Below are positions 42,655 through 54,519 of a stretch of 64,000 bases of DNA, piece after piece. The notes beneath the pieces were generated by a model. The model searched no databases and had not been told where the DNA came from. It saw only the letters and a list, made by a program, of their open reading frames with translations. A program made the position numbers and the translations under genes. How positions within the stretch are numbered: the stretch's first letter is position 1; each line of letters opens with the position of its first letter. Source of the DNA: Cyathus striatus (Eukaryota; Basidiomycota; Agaricomycetes; Agaricales; Nidulariaceae); assembly GCA_025738555.1 (NCBI GenBank), contig JAOVFP010000019.1, forward strand, positions 2,108,001 through 2,172,000. The letters run 5' to 3'.

Positions 42655-45538
42655 TAGGTGGCATATTGGGGTGAATACTAGTACTGATGGGTTTTTATGA
42701 ACTATTACTTGTTCTAATGGATTTGTAAATGATCATAAGTGATCATTAGATGGTGCAGGTGGCATAATGGGTTATCAGTGGTACTAATGGATTTGTAAGT
42801 GATCATAAGTGATCATTAGATGATCTAAGTGGTGTAATGGGTTATTAGTGATAGTAATGGATTTGTAAGTGATCATATGTGATCATTAGGTGATCTAGGT
42901 GGTGTAATGGGTTATTAGTGGTACTAATGGATTCATAAGTGATCATAAGTGATCATTAGGTGATCTAGGTGGTGTAATGGATTATTAGGGATACTAATGG
43001 ATCTCTAAGTAATCATAAGTGATCATTAGGTGATCTAGGTGGTGTAATGGGTTATTAGTGATAGTAATGGATTCGTAAGTGATCATATGTGATCATTAGG
43101 TGATCTAGGTGGTGTAATGGATTATTAGTGGTACTAATGGATTCATAAGTGATCATAAGTGATCATAGATGTCACATGCATTGTATATGTCACAGATGTC
43201 ACGTTTGTCATGGATGTCACACGCGTCACAGATGTCACATATATCGCATTTGTCACACTTTCACAGATGTCACACTTTAATATATGTCACATGTGTCACA
43301 ATTTGACAGATGTCACGAATGTCACACTTTCACAAATGTCACATGTGTCACACTTTCACATATGTCACACTTCCGCATATGTCACATTTTCGTATATGTC
43401 ACAAATGTCACACTTTCACAGATGTCACAAGTGTCACACGTTCGCATATGTCACACACACTTTCACAGATGTCACAAGTGTCACATGTTCGCATATGTCA
43501 CACACTTTCTCATATGCCACACTTTCCCATATGTCACACACTTTCTTATATGTCACATATATTACACTTGTTACACTTGTCATATTTGCTTTGTATGACA
43601 CTCCAGTCATGTAGTCACATATGTCACACCATATCTATTACAACCATCACACTCATCACATGTCATATATTTCTTATATGTCATTATTACACCTGTTACA
43701 TTCTCACATCTGTCACACATATCACACTTCATTCTCATGACACCCTTGGTAAAAAGCAAAATTGGATATATCTCACACAGAGTCAAATGTAAGTCAAATA
43801 TAAGGACCAAAAGTGAAACATGGTTGAACAATAGTGACACCTAATATGTGGTTACATTTGACTCTGTGTGACATTAACCAATTTTGAATTTTACCAAGTA
43901 TCATCTTGATTTGTCAAGGTACTCTCCCTGTCAAAAAGTAAAATTACACCACAGTCACAGACTCTCCTACCATTCTTGAAACCCTTGACAGCTAGTACTT
44001 TAAGAGAATCATATATCTCCCACTATTTGAATTCAACATTCATAACACTAGGCAAAAATCACATTATATCAATACTACTTTCTGGCAATTACAATGTTAT
44101 GTTTTAATTAGTTTATCAGATTCTATAGTAGATATAACTGTACTTAGATTCTAATTTTGTATAACCAACCTTAAGCATGTTCAGTAACCTGGTCTGGTTA
44201 TGTTGCCTTATCTATATCTTCCATTCAGTTATTGCTTCTATTATCACATCACTTATATTTTTGTCACACTTTCCATTAGCCAATCAGATGTTTATTTCTT
44301 GACTGATCATTGGAGTGTGTGGTTTCTTGTGTCCCTCTTAGCAGTACTCACTACTGTTCAATCTTCATTGTTACAGAATTGTACAGTATTACAAATGAGA
44401 GATGTGTGACCTGTGAATAAAATGTGAATAAATGTGATGTGTTGGGATATGTGACAGTCTTGACTGGGTTATGGGGGTGTATAATATTGGAGCACTCCTG
44501 TTATAGTGACAAGCCTGGTAGTGAACAAAGTGTGACAGATGTAAAAACCTAACAGGTGTAATATTGACATATAAGAGATTTATGACATGTGATAAGTATA
44601 ATGGTTGTAACAGGTGTGGTGTAACATGAATTTGGAAATGTGACATATGTAACTATATAATAGGAGTGTCATACAAGTAAATGTAATGGGGGTGACATAT
44701 GTAAGAGTGTGACAAATGTGACAAGTGTCACATATGTAAAAGTATGACATAGTGTTATATAGTGTGACAAGTGTGATATATGTAAAAATATGACATGTGT
44801 GATATATATGCAACATATGTAAAAGTATGACATAGTGTGACATCCATAACAAATGTAAGATATGTGAAAGTGTGACATATGCGAACATGTGACACCTGTG
44901 ACATCTGTAAAAGTGTGACGCTTGTGACATATGTGACATATGTGAAAGTGTGACATATGCGAAAGTGTGACATATGCAGAAGTGTGACATATGTGAAAGG
45001 GTGACATATGTGACATTTGTGAATGCGTGACATTTGCGAAAGTGTGACACATGTGACATTTGTGAAAGTGTGACACGTGTGACATATGCGAAAGTGTGAC
45101 ATTCGTGACATCTGTCAAATTGTGACACATGTGACATCCATAACAAATGTGACATATATTAAAGTGTGACATCTGTGAAAGTGTGACAAATGCGATATAT
45201 GTGACATCTGTGACATACACAATGCATGTGACATATATGATCACTTATGATCACTTATGAATCCATTAGTGCCACTAATAACCCATTACACCACCTAGAT
45301 CACCTAATAATCACATATGATCACTTACAAATCCATTACTATCACTAATAACCCATTACACCACCTAGATCACCTAATGATCACTTATGATCACTTACAA
45401 ATCCATTAGTACCACTGATAACCCATTATGCCACCTGCACCATCTAATGATTACTTATGATCATTTACAAATCCATTAGAACAAGTAATAGTTCATAAAA
45501 ACCCATCAGTACTAGTATTCACCACAATATGCCACCTA
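42655..45538. mobile_element. Foldback-like element: 2.9-kb palindrome with two-tier satellite arms
   Basis: The outer ends are inverted copies: TAGGTGGCATATTG at 42655 and its reverse complement ending at 45538. The outer arm zone on each side is about seven (left) or four to five (right) imperfect 70-bp units containing AAGTGATCATAAGTGATCAT and TAGGTGGTGTAATGG. The inner zone on each side is made of short GTCACANATGT units (about 43165-43760 left; inverted 44400-45235 right). The centre at 43760-44400 is single-copy, with no known gene. This layout (long inverted arms made of tandem repeats changing from long units outside to short units inside, plus a loop) is that of foldback elements. 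The large open frames on both arms are repeat artefacts rich in Ser/His/Cys/Thr. Confidence 0.75.
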
Positions 45539-45691
45539 TATCCCTAAATGATCATTTATGATCACTATTACAATCACTAATAGTATAGAACACTTTATAA
45601 TTTAGAGGTGATCATAAAACTCCATGCTTATAAGAACACATAATCATATAGCCAGGAGTAAATATGAAAATAGTTTGCTAACACTTATGAA

Positions 45692-47520
45692 GCGCAATGA
45701 GAGTTTGAAGTCATAAGCCCATGTTAAGTCCGAGATTAAGGAATGTGCATCAAACACGCATCAAAGTGTTCACTAAGCATGCATTCCCTCTTGGGCGTCG
45801 GTCATCGACACCTCCCCTTTACCTTACTTTGCCCAGAAGCATCTTGCATCCAAGTCTTACCCACTGAGCACTTTCTTAATGAGCATACATGGTGTGAGTT
45901 TTATTATTAATATTTACATTTACACTACATTGCACTAAATTAGATACTTTAAAGATAAAGTGAGTTATTCCCACTACAACAATTGACGGTATTTGAAATG
46001 AGAAAACAAAATAGGACAGATATACACATGTTATTTTCCGTTTATGTGAGAGAACTGGATAATCGCCTCAGAGACCAATGAGATTCAGAGCATAATGTCT
46101 CAAGTGATAATCAGATTGATCCAGAAATTAAACAGTCAGTTTTTCTAGAAATAATGAAATACTATGATAAGCTAACGACAGGAGCAGCCTTTTAAAGACT
46201 GAACTTCTGAACTTTGTGAAGTCATTTGGCATTCCATCCTATGCTGATTTTGATGGCAGTTTGATAATTTTTTTCAAACGAACATATGAAGAGGCACTCA
46301 ACAGTATGAAAGAATACAACAATGCTCTTGTGAGTCAAAGTATCATGGCATATGATAATGGGAACTAACCATACCCTGTCGCACAGATCTCAAGAGACTA
46401 TAACATACTAAAATTAACTCTAACTGAGATATCTAGATTTAAGCTAGAGGTACATACTATCACTGATGGTACATGAATTGATGTTGTTGAAATTGTTTCA
46501 TATTGATTTTCCTGCAAAGGAGATGCTGGGAAAATTGAAAGCACCACTGATATATGTGTAGTTACTGCATGTTATACTGAGGCTGACACTGACTCTGACA
46601 ATAATAGAATTCAGGCCTCCAGAACTCCACTGGAATCTAATAGTTGTGTATATTGAGTAAATAAATCAGTCAATCAGCAGCCTATATTCATTTTGATAGG
46701 CACTACTGCTGAGAACAAGCAACCTGCATCCTCTTCAACAATCCCCTCATCCACAGTCAATAAGCAACCTATCTCTGGTTCAGACACTGACATAGAGTCG
46801 GAGACTGAATGCACCGTAGTTCCTGTGGTCTATCCCATGAATTTCTAATTGTCTCAACAAAGTTTTTAGCTTACTCAGAATTATGCATGCAGTGCTTGTT
46901 AACTGAACAATTTCCTTCATATTATATTTTGGCACTATGTAGCCTTGGATCACCATTACATGAATAAAATATTTGACACTTACTAAGAAATTAAGTACTA
47001 ACTTACATATCCCGGCTATCCTCAACTACAGTGGGGGTCCAGTGAATCATCTATAACTGTTCACTGAGTTTGAGTACTGAGCACTAAACTCTCACTAGTG
47101 TCGAATGATGCAATTAACTATATAACTCAATTGACATTCAGGTGCTAGAAGGGCTGACCGAAGGCATACATATAATCGACCAAATGATTGAACTGCCTCT
47201 GCTCTTCATTCGAATGCAATGTCAAGTAAAACATATCTCAGAGCATGCTTGTAATCCTAAAGTACCTAGTTTAGCGCAACATAGTGTAAATGTAAATATT
47301 AATAATAAAACTCACACCACATATACTCACTAAGAAAGTGCTCGGTGGGTAAGACTTGGATGCAAGATGCTTCCAGGCAAAGTAAGGTAAAGGGGAGATG
47401 TTGATAACCGATGCCCAAGAGGGAATGTGTGCTTAGCAAACACTTTGATGCATGTTTGATGTGCATTCCTTAATCTTGGACTTAACACAGGCTTACAACT
47501 TCAAACTCTTGTTGCACTTA
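45692..47520. mobile_element. Element with about 270-bp terminal inverted repeats
   Basis: 45692-45960 matches the reverse complement of about 47245-47520, with shared GAGTTTGAAG, GATTAAGGAATG, CTTGGATGCAAGATGCTT and a central GTGTGAGTTTTATTATTAAT. The interior (45960-47245) has a decayed frame with FVKSFGIPSYADFDGSL and RTYEEALNSMKEYNNAL near 46210-46330, broken by stops; family not recognised. No target duplication found. Confidence 0.65.
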
Positions 47521-47699
47521 GAATCTCAAGCTCACACAAATACTAGTGAGGACTGCTCAATCATATTTCTCGGGGCACAGGAGACTGCCTTTCTACTACA
47601 CAAAGCTACCTATTAAATATCTTACAGAACATGGCTAAGAGAAACTATATAGTTAATACAAAAGCAGTAATTGCGCATTAGCTAAGCTGCAAATTAGAC

Positions 47700-47950
47700 T
47701 TTTAGACTGGATACAGGCATCTGGGATAGACCAGAGTAAATCACCAATATACAAACATATGGGCACCAAGAATGCGTTCACATGGGACAATAACAAAGGA
47801 CAATAACTCATCCTGCAGGAAGAATGCTCCATACAGAGGCATGATGCCGCGCGCTTTGATGTGTGGAAATGGGAACCACTGAATCAGCCTGCCGGAAATG
47901 CTGGGTCTAAGGCCTGGCCAGGTGCCTATGGCATGCTGATGCACAGTGCT
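47700..47950 (-). repeat. Inverted repeat arm A-prime
   Basis: Reverse-complement counterpart of 42355-42600. Together they enclose the foldback-like element and the element at 45692-47520, about 5.6 kb in all. Confidence 0.7.
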
Positions 47951-48988
47951 GGTACAGCGTGGTTAGATAGCAGCATTTGCCGTGAGTCTAAAACTCTAAG
48001 TACTCATGCCTTTCCCTATGACATGATAACACATGACTTCAATTTCCTATTATTAGAATAGATGCGCACCTAGCTCAATCTCCAGCCTTACTGGTAATTA
48101 TTTCCCACCAATGTCAAGAATAAGCTCTGACCTCGGTGTTTCTATTCTTAGATGCTTTCCTACTTAGACTAGTTATGTCCCTTATTAGCATGAATCATTC
48201 CCATGCTAGCTAGTGATCTGGGACCTCTACCTTAGCTACTAATTACAACCCAGATATATTGTACCATTTGTAAGTAGCACATAGAATATAGAAATAATGT
48301 TTTTACAGTGGGTAGAAGTATGCTTGGCATATTAATCCCTGTCGGCATCCAGGAGTCTGAATAAAGGAGAGAATACATCTAGCTGAACAGAATAGTGCAT
48401 CAGAAGATATAGTCTAGCTTGTTGAAGATCCTGTGTGGGCATCAAGTGGATGGACTCAGGACTAGCAAGGGTTCATCAGGATTAAATTGTGTAATATCAC
48501 GCTCTTTGGTGCCTTCCTGTTCAATTCCTGTCTATGTCATATGTTATTCAGCATACTCAGATTAAGACAAAGTGAGAAAGGAACTTACCCAACAAGGAGC
48601 TGATTTGCTTTTATGTTTCATGTACCGAGGGATTACAAGAGATTGTGTTGTGTTGAGATGTGTTCGAGCGCAAGCAGTGTGATGTATAAAGATGACGATG
48701 GCTATATCAGCTATTTGGGTCCTGGGATGATCTATTACTGATGAGTTCATGGTAACACATGATATGAATAGAGGAGTAGGAGAGTAATAGAGATATGCAA
48801 GCATAGTATGTCCTCTGAGGGGGCAGAATAGAAATGAAATGTACCTTGTCAAAGTCCTTATACCACTGTGGAGGGAGTAGTTGGTACACTGGCATAACCC
48901 AGTACTATACTTATATGTTGATTTACTTCATTTCATTTATCATTCAACCCTAATTACCTATTTCTACTTACTCTAACTTCATATCTTC
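47951..48988. other. Spacer with no recognised gene
   Basis: Minus-strand frames at 48562-48895 are short and unlike any known family. Confidence 0.35.
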
Positions 48989-49855
48989 TTGTTTCTATTT
49001 TCTTACTTTGTTTCTACGACGCGCGGTGCAAACAGTGCGTCGAGTTTCTGTGTTCTCGCTCCTTTGTGTGGACTTAGAGACGCGGTGCGGTCTGACCAAA
49101 TACTGGGAAGCCGATGCCAAACAACACGTGACGCGCGTATGCGCTGTCGCGTCTCGCCTACGCTACAACGCGCTCCACTTACTGCTTTCTCTATTACCTG
49201 CTGCTTTTACCTTTCCTCGTGTTCTCTAGGCTTCCGGTGTGTGCCCACAAGGCCTGTCAGGACGGAGTTCGGACTCCCTGGGCATTATGCGCCCCTCGGA
49301 AGGTTCAAGACGCTAGGGCTTAGGGTTACACACCCTCTCAAGACCCCTTTTCTTTATCCTCAAGCCTCTCGTTTGGTCCCCAAGACCGATGCTCGCATGC
49401 AGCGATACGGTGACCGGGTCTCTACCCTCATCGTGCGATACCCCAATTGGTGGAAGGGCAGGGAGTTGGGTCGAGGCTTTGGGTTAACTATATTCCGTTC
49501 GTTTTATTCAAATTTCTTTTCGATCTTTCTTTTCCTCTTTTTCAATTCATTGTCGTCACCCGCATTTTTCCACTACGATACACATTCCTTTTTCTTTCCT
49601 TCCTTTCCCGATGCTCCGACCTACCGGTGTCCGACGACAGAGCACCCCGCCACCTACCACGCGTTGTCGAGCCGCAGCCTAGTCCACTGCACGGTTACTT
49701 TGGGGAGAGTAACTACTCATCACCTCCAACGTCGTGCGTTTCGTGGTAATGTCAAGAGCGAGTCGCCGTCGTCGTACATGGGTTCGAGGAGTACTGGGAG
49801 TAGTAAGCCATCCTATTCACCATCTATAGTTCAAACACGGTCTCTCCTTCGTTAA
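48989..49855 (+). CDS. 288-codon open frame, unrecognised; may be non-coding
   Basis: The longest unexplained frame of this part. The product is Ser/Phe/Arg-rich with no recognised domain, and the region is richer in C and G than its surroundings. A Phe-rich stretch (FFSIFLFLFF) reflects a T-rich tract. It could be the leader or terminal part of a retroelement. No promoter or intron signals support a gene. Confidence 0.25.
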   Translation: MFLFSYFVSTTRGANSASSFCVLAPLCGLRDAVRSDQILGSRCQTTRDARMRCRVSPTLQRAPLTAFSITCCFYLSSCSLGFRCVPTRPVRTEFGLPGHYAPLGRFKTLGLRVTHPLKTPFLYPQASRLVPKTDARMQRYGDRVSTLIVRYPNWWKGRELGRGFGLTIFRSFYSNFFSIFLFLFFNSLSSPAFFHYDTHSFFFPSFPDAPTYRCPTTEHPATYHALSSRSLVHCTVTLGRVTTHHLQRRAFRGNVKSESPSSYMGSRSTGSSKPSYSPSIVQTRSLLR

Positions 49856-51540
49856 TATACATCTGTTACCTTACTGATTCTTGTTCCGTTGTTATCTTTT
49901 GTTCCTGGTCTTTGATTTCATATGATTTCGTTACCTTACCAATTTCCTGGGCTCTGGCGACGTGAGAGCACGCGTGCGTTATTCCCCTTCGATTGCCATT
50001 CGTGTATATACCTCGAGGTTAGAACTCAAGAGGAATGCACCTCCCTTTTGACTTAATCTGCGCGCGCTTGCTGAGTCTATCCAGCTACGAAGCTGAGAGG
50101 AAGTGTCAACTGAATTAATCCATTCTATTAAGCTAAGTTATCGTTACTACATCACTTGCTAACTACTCTGTTCTAGGGTTTTGTAGTTACTCTTCATCAG
50201 TCAGGTGTGACGCTCGCGACGCGTCTACGAGTTTTCTCCTCCACACCACCCTCTAATTAATCTTACAAAAGTGATGTCACCTCGGTCCTCTTAAGCCATT
50301 GCCGAGGTTGAGGAGTTTGTACCTGCACTCGAAGATGAAGGTGCGTGTGAACTTTGCAGAGGTCGTTTGCTTCTTCCTTTGTCTGAGGTCTGTCGGGAGA
50401 ATCGATTGTACTTTTCAGTTGTAGGAAGGTGGGTTCAGTAGCGAAGAACAACATAGAAATGGGCTAGAAGTAGAAGAAGTGCGAGACGATGTAGGTCTGA
50501 AGTATCAAGGAGCCGAAGTGGAGAAAACGGAACGAGCGTGAATAACCACCGCAGTAGAAGGCTGAACGGAATGCCTGTTAGATGAATCGATAGATCTGAG
50601 AACGAAAGGAGGGAGGGAAGATGCCATTAGGAAGGATGACAGGCACAAACAGCGTGAAGAGCACGATAGATAAAAATTTTATCAAAATGAAGAAAGCACG
50701 GACAAGATCACGCACCGGCCCTCTTTAAACAAATACTACCCTAGTGGCAAGAGCGGACCAGCGCACTTCATCATTCAAAACTTTGTCCAGGCGCTCGTGA
50801 CGTATGGAGCGGGTAGCGGTATGTCGTTTTCCCCCCTTGCATCGTAAAATATGGCTCTTGAATGTTGCAGTACCTATGCTTGAATAGAATGGTAGCTGGT
50901 CTGGTGGTGACCTGGCCCCGTTGAACCGTTGGCGTGTTGGCTTTCAATGCCTCAAATAGGAATCTAGATAGAGTGTGATATAGATCGAATTATCTCCCGT
51001 TTTGAGTGTTTCCAGTTAGATGATGGTATGATAGAAGTAAGTAGTGAGTTCAAGTTAAGTTCAAGGCGAGTTGGCGATGAGGGCGTTGCAGAGAGCTACT
51101 TACAAATCTCAAGACGGACAATGTCGGAACCAGAGGGTGTTGCCAAATACGTCTAAATAGTGCACGCTGCCTGGCAGGATCGAGACCCGATGGCGAGAGT
51201 TGGGCGAGAGGGTGCTAATAAATAGAAGCAAATAGCAGTCCAGATCCTAATGCAGTTATTCAAAAGCAAGTAAAGGATAGTGCGGAATTTTAGTTTACAG
51301 TTGTCCCATTAAACTCTGCCATCAAGCAGTTGGCGATAGTGGACTGAATACTTGGCTAAGTACTTTTACAGGTATAGTAACTTGTACAGAAGTGGTGATA
51401 TCATATATGTTAATGCCCAGGTGATAAAGTCCGATGAATAATGTACAATAAGTCCATGATACATCTGATAGCGATGAAAATACAATAAAATAATAATAGC
51501 TAAGCACCCAATGGAATGATGGAGGTAACATGATTTAAGA
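49856..51540. other. Intergenic, nothing recognised
   Basis: Mixed composition, scattered short frames (for example minus 50263-50454 and 51322-51531) without family resemblance. Confidence 0.35.
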
Positions 51541-51543
51541 GTT

Positions 51544-52192
51544 CTAAAATCTATCCCGGTTACTAGTCATGGTCGGTAAAATGTTCTTCTCCTTGTTCAA
51601 ATACCACATTTGGATTAAAAGAATAGGCCAAGCAAGACGTTTCCAAACCGGAACGGGTTCGTCGAGTATAAATTGGCACTCGTAAGCGATGACGTTCCAG
51701 AGAATTGCTATGGTTATTGGTATAGCTGCGTTTATATAGCTATTGAGCGTTTCGGGCAGGACATCCATTCCAATGCAAGCTATGAAAAGTGAGGCATAAG
51801 AAAGTAAGTGTCAGTGGTGGAAACGGTAAACCTACGGCAATATAACAAGCGGGAAGCAGTAATATTAATGAAAAGTATGCGAAATGCTTCATATGTAATC
51901 GTATAGCTTTCAAGGAGTCAGTTAACCGGTTCCATGACCAATACGGGAGGCTCACTTTTTCGATATCTCATAGGATGTGCTGTCGTTATTCTCGTACACT
52001 TTTCATCACATATATTGAGCGCCTACATTTCGTTAACGTTAAATGTGATGTATCCAAAGCAGACTCATCCGTTGTATCTTCATTACCCATGATTCGCGGT
52101 GATGAAAAATGCGAGGACCATTTGTAGGGAATATATTTTGTACGCTGGATTATCTCTATGGCCTGACTCATTTCTACGATTGGCTTGACCAT
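51544..52192 (-). CDS. Putative small membrane protein gene, structure uncertain
   Basis: Minus-strand frames contain three hydrophobic stretches: HFAYFSLILLLPACYIAV (about 51887-51834), INAAIPITIAILWNVIAYEC and LAWPILLIQMWY. A GT...AG intron at about 51833-51782 would join the first to the second through CIGMDVLPETLNSY. An upstream frame (52192-51986, MVKPIVEMSQAIEIIQRTKY) could be the first exon, but the joints are not settled. I do not recognise the family. The evenly spaced hydrophobic segments suggest a membrane protein or its remnant. Confidence 0.35.
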
Positions 52193-52935
52193 GAAAAATT
52201 TCCGATATCAGCAGTTTGTTAGCCCTATTAACACTTTATATGCTTTACCCTTGTGTCCTGATACATTTAAGATAATCGGACATGGTTACATCCCCAACAG
52301 TACTTGGGCGGCGAGCTTTGGTCTGCGCCAGAGAATGACATCATTGAATTAAACACGCCAAATCTGAAGGATGAATAATACCTACCATCATGTCCAATTG
52401 ATCATGATCGTATGTATTGCAATGCCAACTGTTTTAAGTTTTCGACCTCGTCCCCAGGGAGTATTGTTTTATGATATAGGGTAGCAAAGTTTTGTAAGCC
52501 CTGGCCCACTGTTCGATATCGTTGGATGTTTTAAATGATGACGATCTCGTCGAAGTGAAGTTTAACTACTGTTTAACCGTCTGAACGATGAAAACATAAA
52601 CCGGAACGACATGGCGGTCTTCCCACGTGCTCTCTAGTGTACTACACTTGCTGCCGCAGTACCGCAGAGTGCAGTAAAGTCGCAATGAAGTAAAGTTTGT
52701 CACCGTGACATGATTCACAGTCAACACCAGTGACAGAGTGGTGTAAATCACTGTGTAGTAACCGCGCTTGTAGGGTCCCGTTACATACTTATCTGATTTT
52801 CAAGATAAACAATGGGGTGCTCAATTAGGAACGCTGGTAAGCGGAACCGAACAAGTGTTTGGAAAAGCAAAAGATGATAGTCCCAGAGTAATACTCTACA
52901 TAACTATCCATTTATTTCTGCAGTGATCAACAATA
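52193..52935. other. Spacer with no recognised gene
   Basis: Short frames only. The minus-strand frame 52566-52751 is unremarkable. Confidence 0.35.
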
Positions 52936-53430
52936 TTAATCCATACTGGTGATACGAAAAAATGTCAAATCACTTGCCTTCGCTAATCTGGTAGTAGTCT
53001 CGTTAATAATATCCTTAGCGTAAAATTCTTTTCCTTTTCCCCCTTTATCCACAATAGCAGTGAATTCCGACACCGTTTCTTTATCCGCGCGCATAAGACC
53101 AGCGTACATCTCGACGAATTTATCGGGCGTGATAACCCCTTTCGACAACAATTCATGTAGCATTGGCAAATGTGCTGGGCCAGCGCTATTTCGAATTTCA
53201 CCATCAACTTTGATGACTTCGTATTGACTATCCTCAAAGACCGTAGCTCTGTACGCGATCCTCTTATCTTGAGGGCTCGTCTGGGATGAAGAGGATGGCT
53301 CTTGACTCAATAATGGTGTAGATGTTTGAGTTGGAACTGAACTTGATGGTGTGGGCTGGCTCGCAGGAGGCTGAGTTTCAGTTCCTCTGGTAGCGTTTGC
53401 ATATGTGTTTTGGTAGGTACCTCCTGCCAT
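52936..53430 (-). CDS. Intact single-exon hypothetical protein, 164 residues
   Basis: The start at 53430 (MAGGTYQNTYANATRG) is preferred over the upstream ATG at 53517. The leader between them (CCCTCCCACAACTCCTACTC) looks like a pyrimidine-rich fungal 5' UTR. The protein has a disordered Ser/Thr/Pro/Gln N-terminus (about residues 8-50), then an ordered, charged part with VFEDSQYEVIKVDGEIRN, HLPMLHELLSKGVITPDKFV and KGKEFYAKDIINETTTRLAK. It is uninterrupted and not repetitive, so it is one of the few intact genes here. Family not recognised. A DNA transposon sits 170 bp upstream of the ATG and could have replaced the promoter. Confidence 0.55.
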   Translation of the reverse strand: MAGGTYQNTYANATRGTETQPPASQPTPSSSVPTQTSTPLLSQEPSSSSQTSPQDKRIAYRATVFEDSQYEVIKVDGEIRNSAGPAHLPMLHELLSKGVITPDKFVEMYAGLMRADKETVSEFTAIVDKGGKGKEFYAKDIINETTTRLAKASDLTFFRITSMD

Positions 53431-53806
53431 ACGGTCCGAGATGGTAGTTTGAGTAGGAGTTGTGGGAGGGATGTAAAGAAGATACTGTAGTATGCACAGC
53501 TGACGGTTTATTGGCACTTAACACTGCGAGTCCCCCTAGCTTGAGGCCCTTGACAATCGTGAGTTTGATCCTGAGGTACCATAGCTGTCATCTAAGGCGC
53601 GTTTCAGGAGGACCCTTGATAATACATCAAAATGCCTGTTCCGCCTGCACCCAATTTTATCCGCACCCAATTTCCCAAGATTATGCAGGATTTCATCCTG
53701 AATCTGGCACAGGCATTGCAAAAAGTCAGATTTTATCCGGAAGTCGGCACAGGCATTGCCAAAAATCAAATTTTTCCCTGAAAAATCGCAGTTTTATTGT
53801 TTGAAG

Positions 53807-54073
53807 TCAAGTACAGGTGTTATCTACGTATTTAACAGTCTTCTTCTTCCTGAGCCTTTTTACCTCGCTTCTGGAGTAAAGTAATGGCCTTTCAATGTGT
53901 ACAGCATGGTCTGTTAATTTTTTGAAGACTATCCAATCAGACTGTGAAACATTTAGGCTGTTAGACATACCCGTAGCTAGTGCCTCAAGAACACATGGAA
54001 CATTTGTAGCTGGAAGGTGAAATTTCTTAGCAAGAAAGTTCACGCTAGCAAACTGGTAGATGTTGGTACTCAT
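53807..54073 (-). CDS. 88-residue ORF inside the DNA transposon
   Basis: Starts MSTNIYQFASVNFLAKKF and ends in a Lys/Arg-rich stretch (VKRLRKKKTVKY). It could be a captured gene piece or the remnant of a transposase. No family recognised and no upstream signals seen. Confidence 0.3.
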   Translation of the reverse strand: MSTNIYQFASVNFLAKKFHLPATNVPCVLEALATGMSNSLNVSQSDWIVFKKLTDHAVHIERPLLYSRSEVKRLRKKKTVKYVDNTCT

Positions 54074-54425
54074 AAATAGTCAAATTGAATGCATTCATAC
54101 CTTTCCCCAGCATGATCTTTCTGTTAGACCCACATAAACCCATACCCTGCAAGCGATGTATGCAGGTTGTATGCAGGTACTTATTTCCAGAAGGTTATCC
54201 AGATATGTAGTCGAATTCTATGGTACATCTCTTGAAAATGTATGGCCTTTTCCAATTCAGTTCCCTACAATGAATGATGGGTCTTCATCGACAAGATCGA
54301 GGACAGTTGGTTGACATTGAGAAGCTTTGATGACAATGTTGAGATAACTCGGAACCAAATCAATTCATTTCGCCTGTTCTGCTTATAATGAACTCAATCT
54401 GTGTTGATAGCTAAAAGTGTGCACT

Positions 54426-54519
54426 GGCAATGTCCTGTAGACTAACTGGTAATGGTAAAGTGTATAGTGTCAACAGTAAAAAAATTCTGGTGAGGTGTGT
54501 TCAAGTCCCACCCATGCCA
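54426..54519 (+). repeat. tRNA-like sequence inside the DNA transposon
   Basis: An A-box-like TAGACTAACTGG and a B-box-like GTGTTCAAGTCCC are about 60 bp apart. The flanks GGCAATG and CCATGCC pair at five of seven positions like an acceptor stem. The T-arm stem has one mismatch and the anticodon arm is unclear, so this is a tRNA pseudogene or SINE head. A similar T-arm lies near 63714. Confidence 0.45.

Noticed and set aside
43165..43760. Regular short repeats that could suggest a CRISPR array
   Set aside because: There are no unique spacers of fixed length, the units are contiguous and variable, and the genome is eukaryotic.
43159..45244. Open frames of 100-190 codons full of CHxCHxF and MSH repeats, resembling zinc fingers
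   Set aside because: The Cys/His pattern comes from the GTCACA satellite; several frames and both arms give the same kind of peptide.
49315..49328. AGGGCTTAGGGTTA, a telomere-like TTAGGG word
   Set aside because: Only about one and a half units; too short to be an interstitial telomere.
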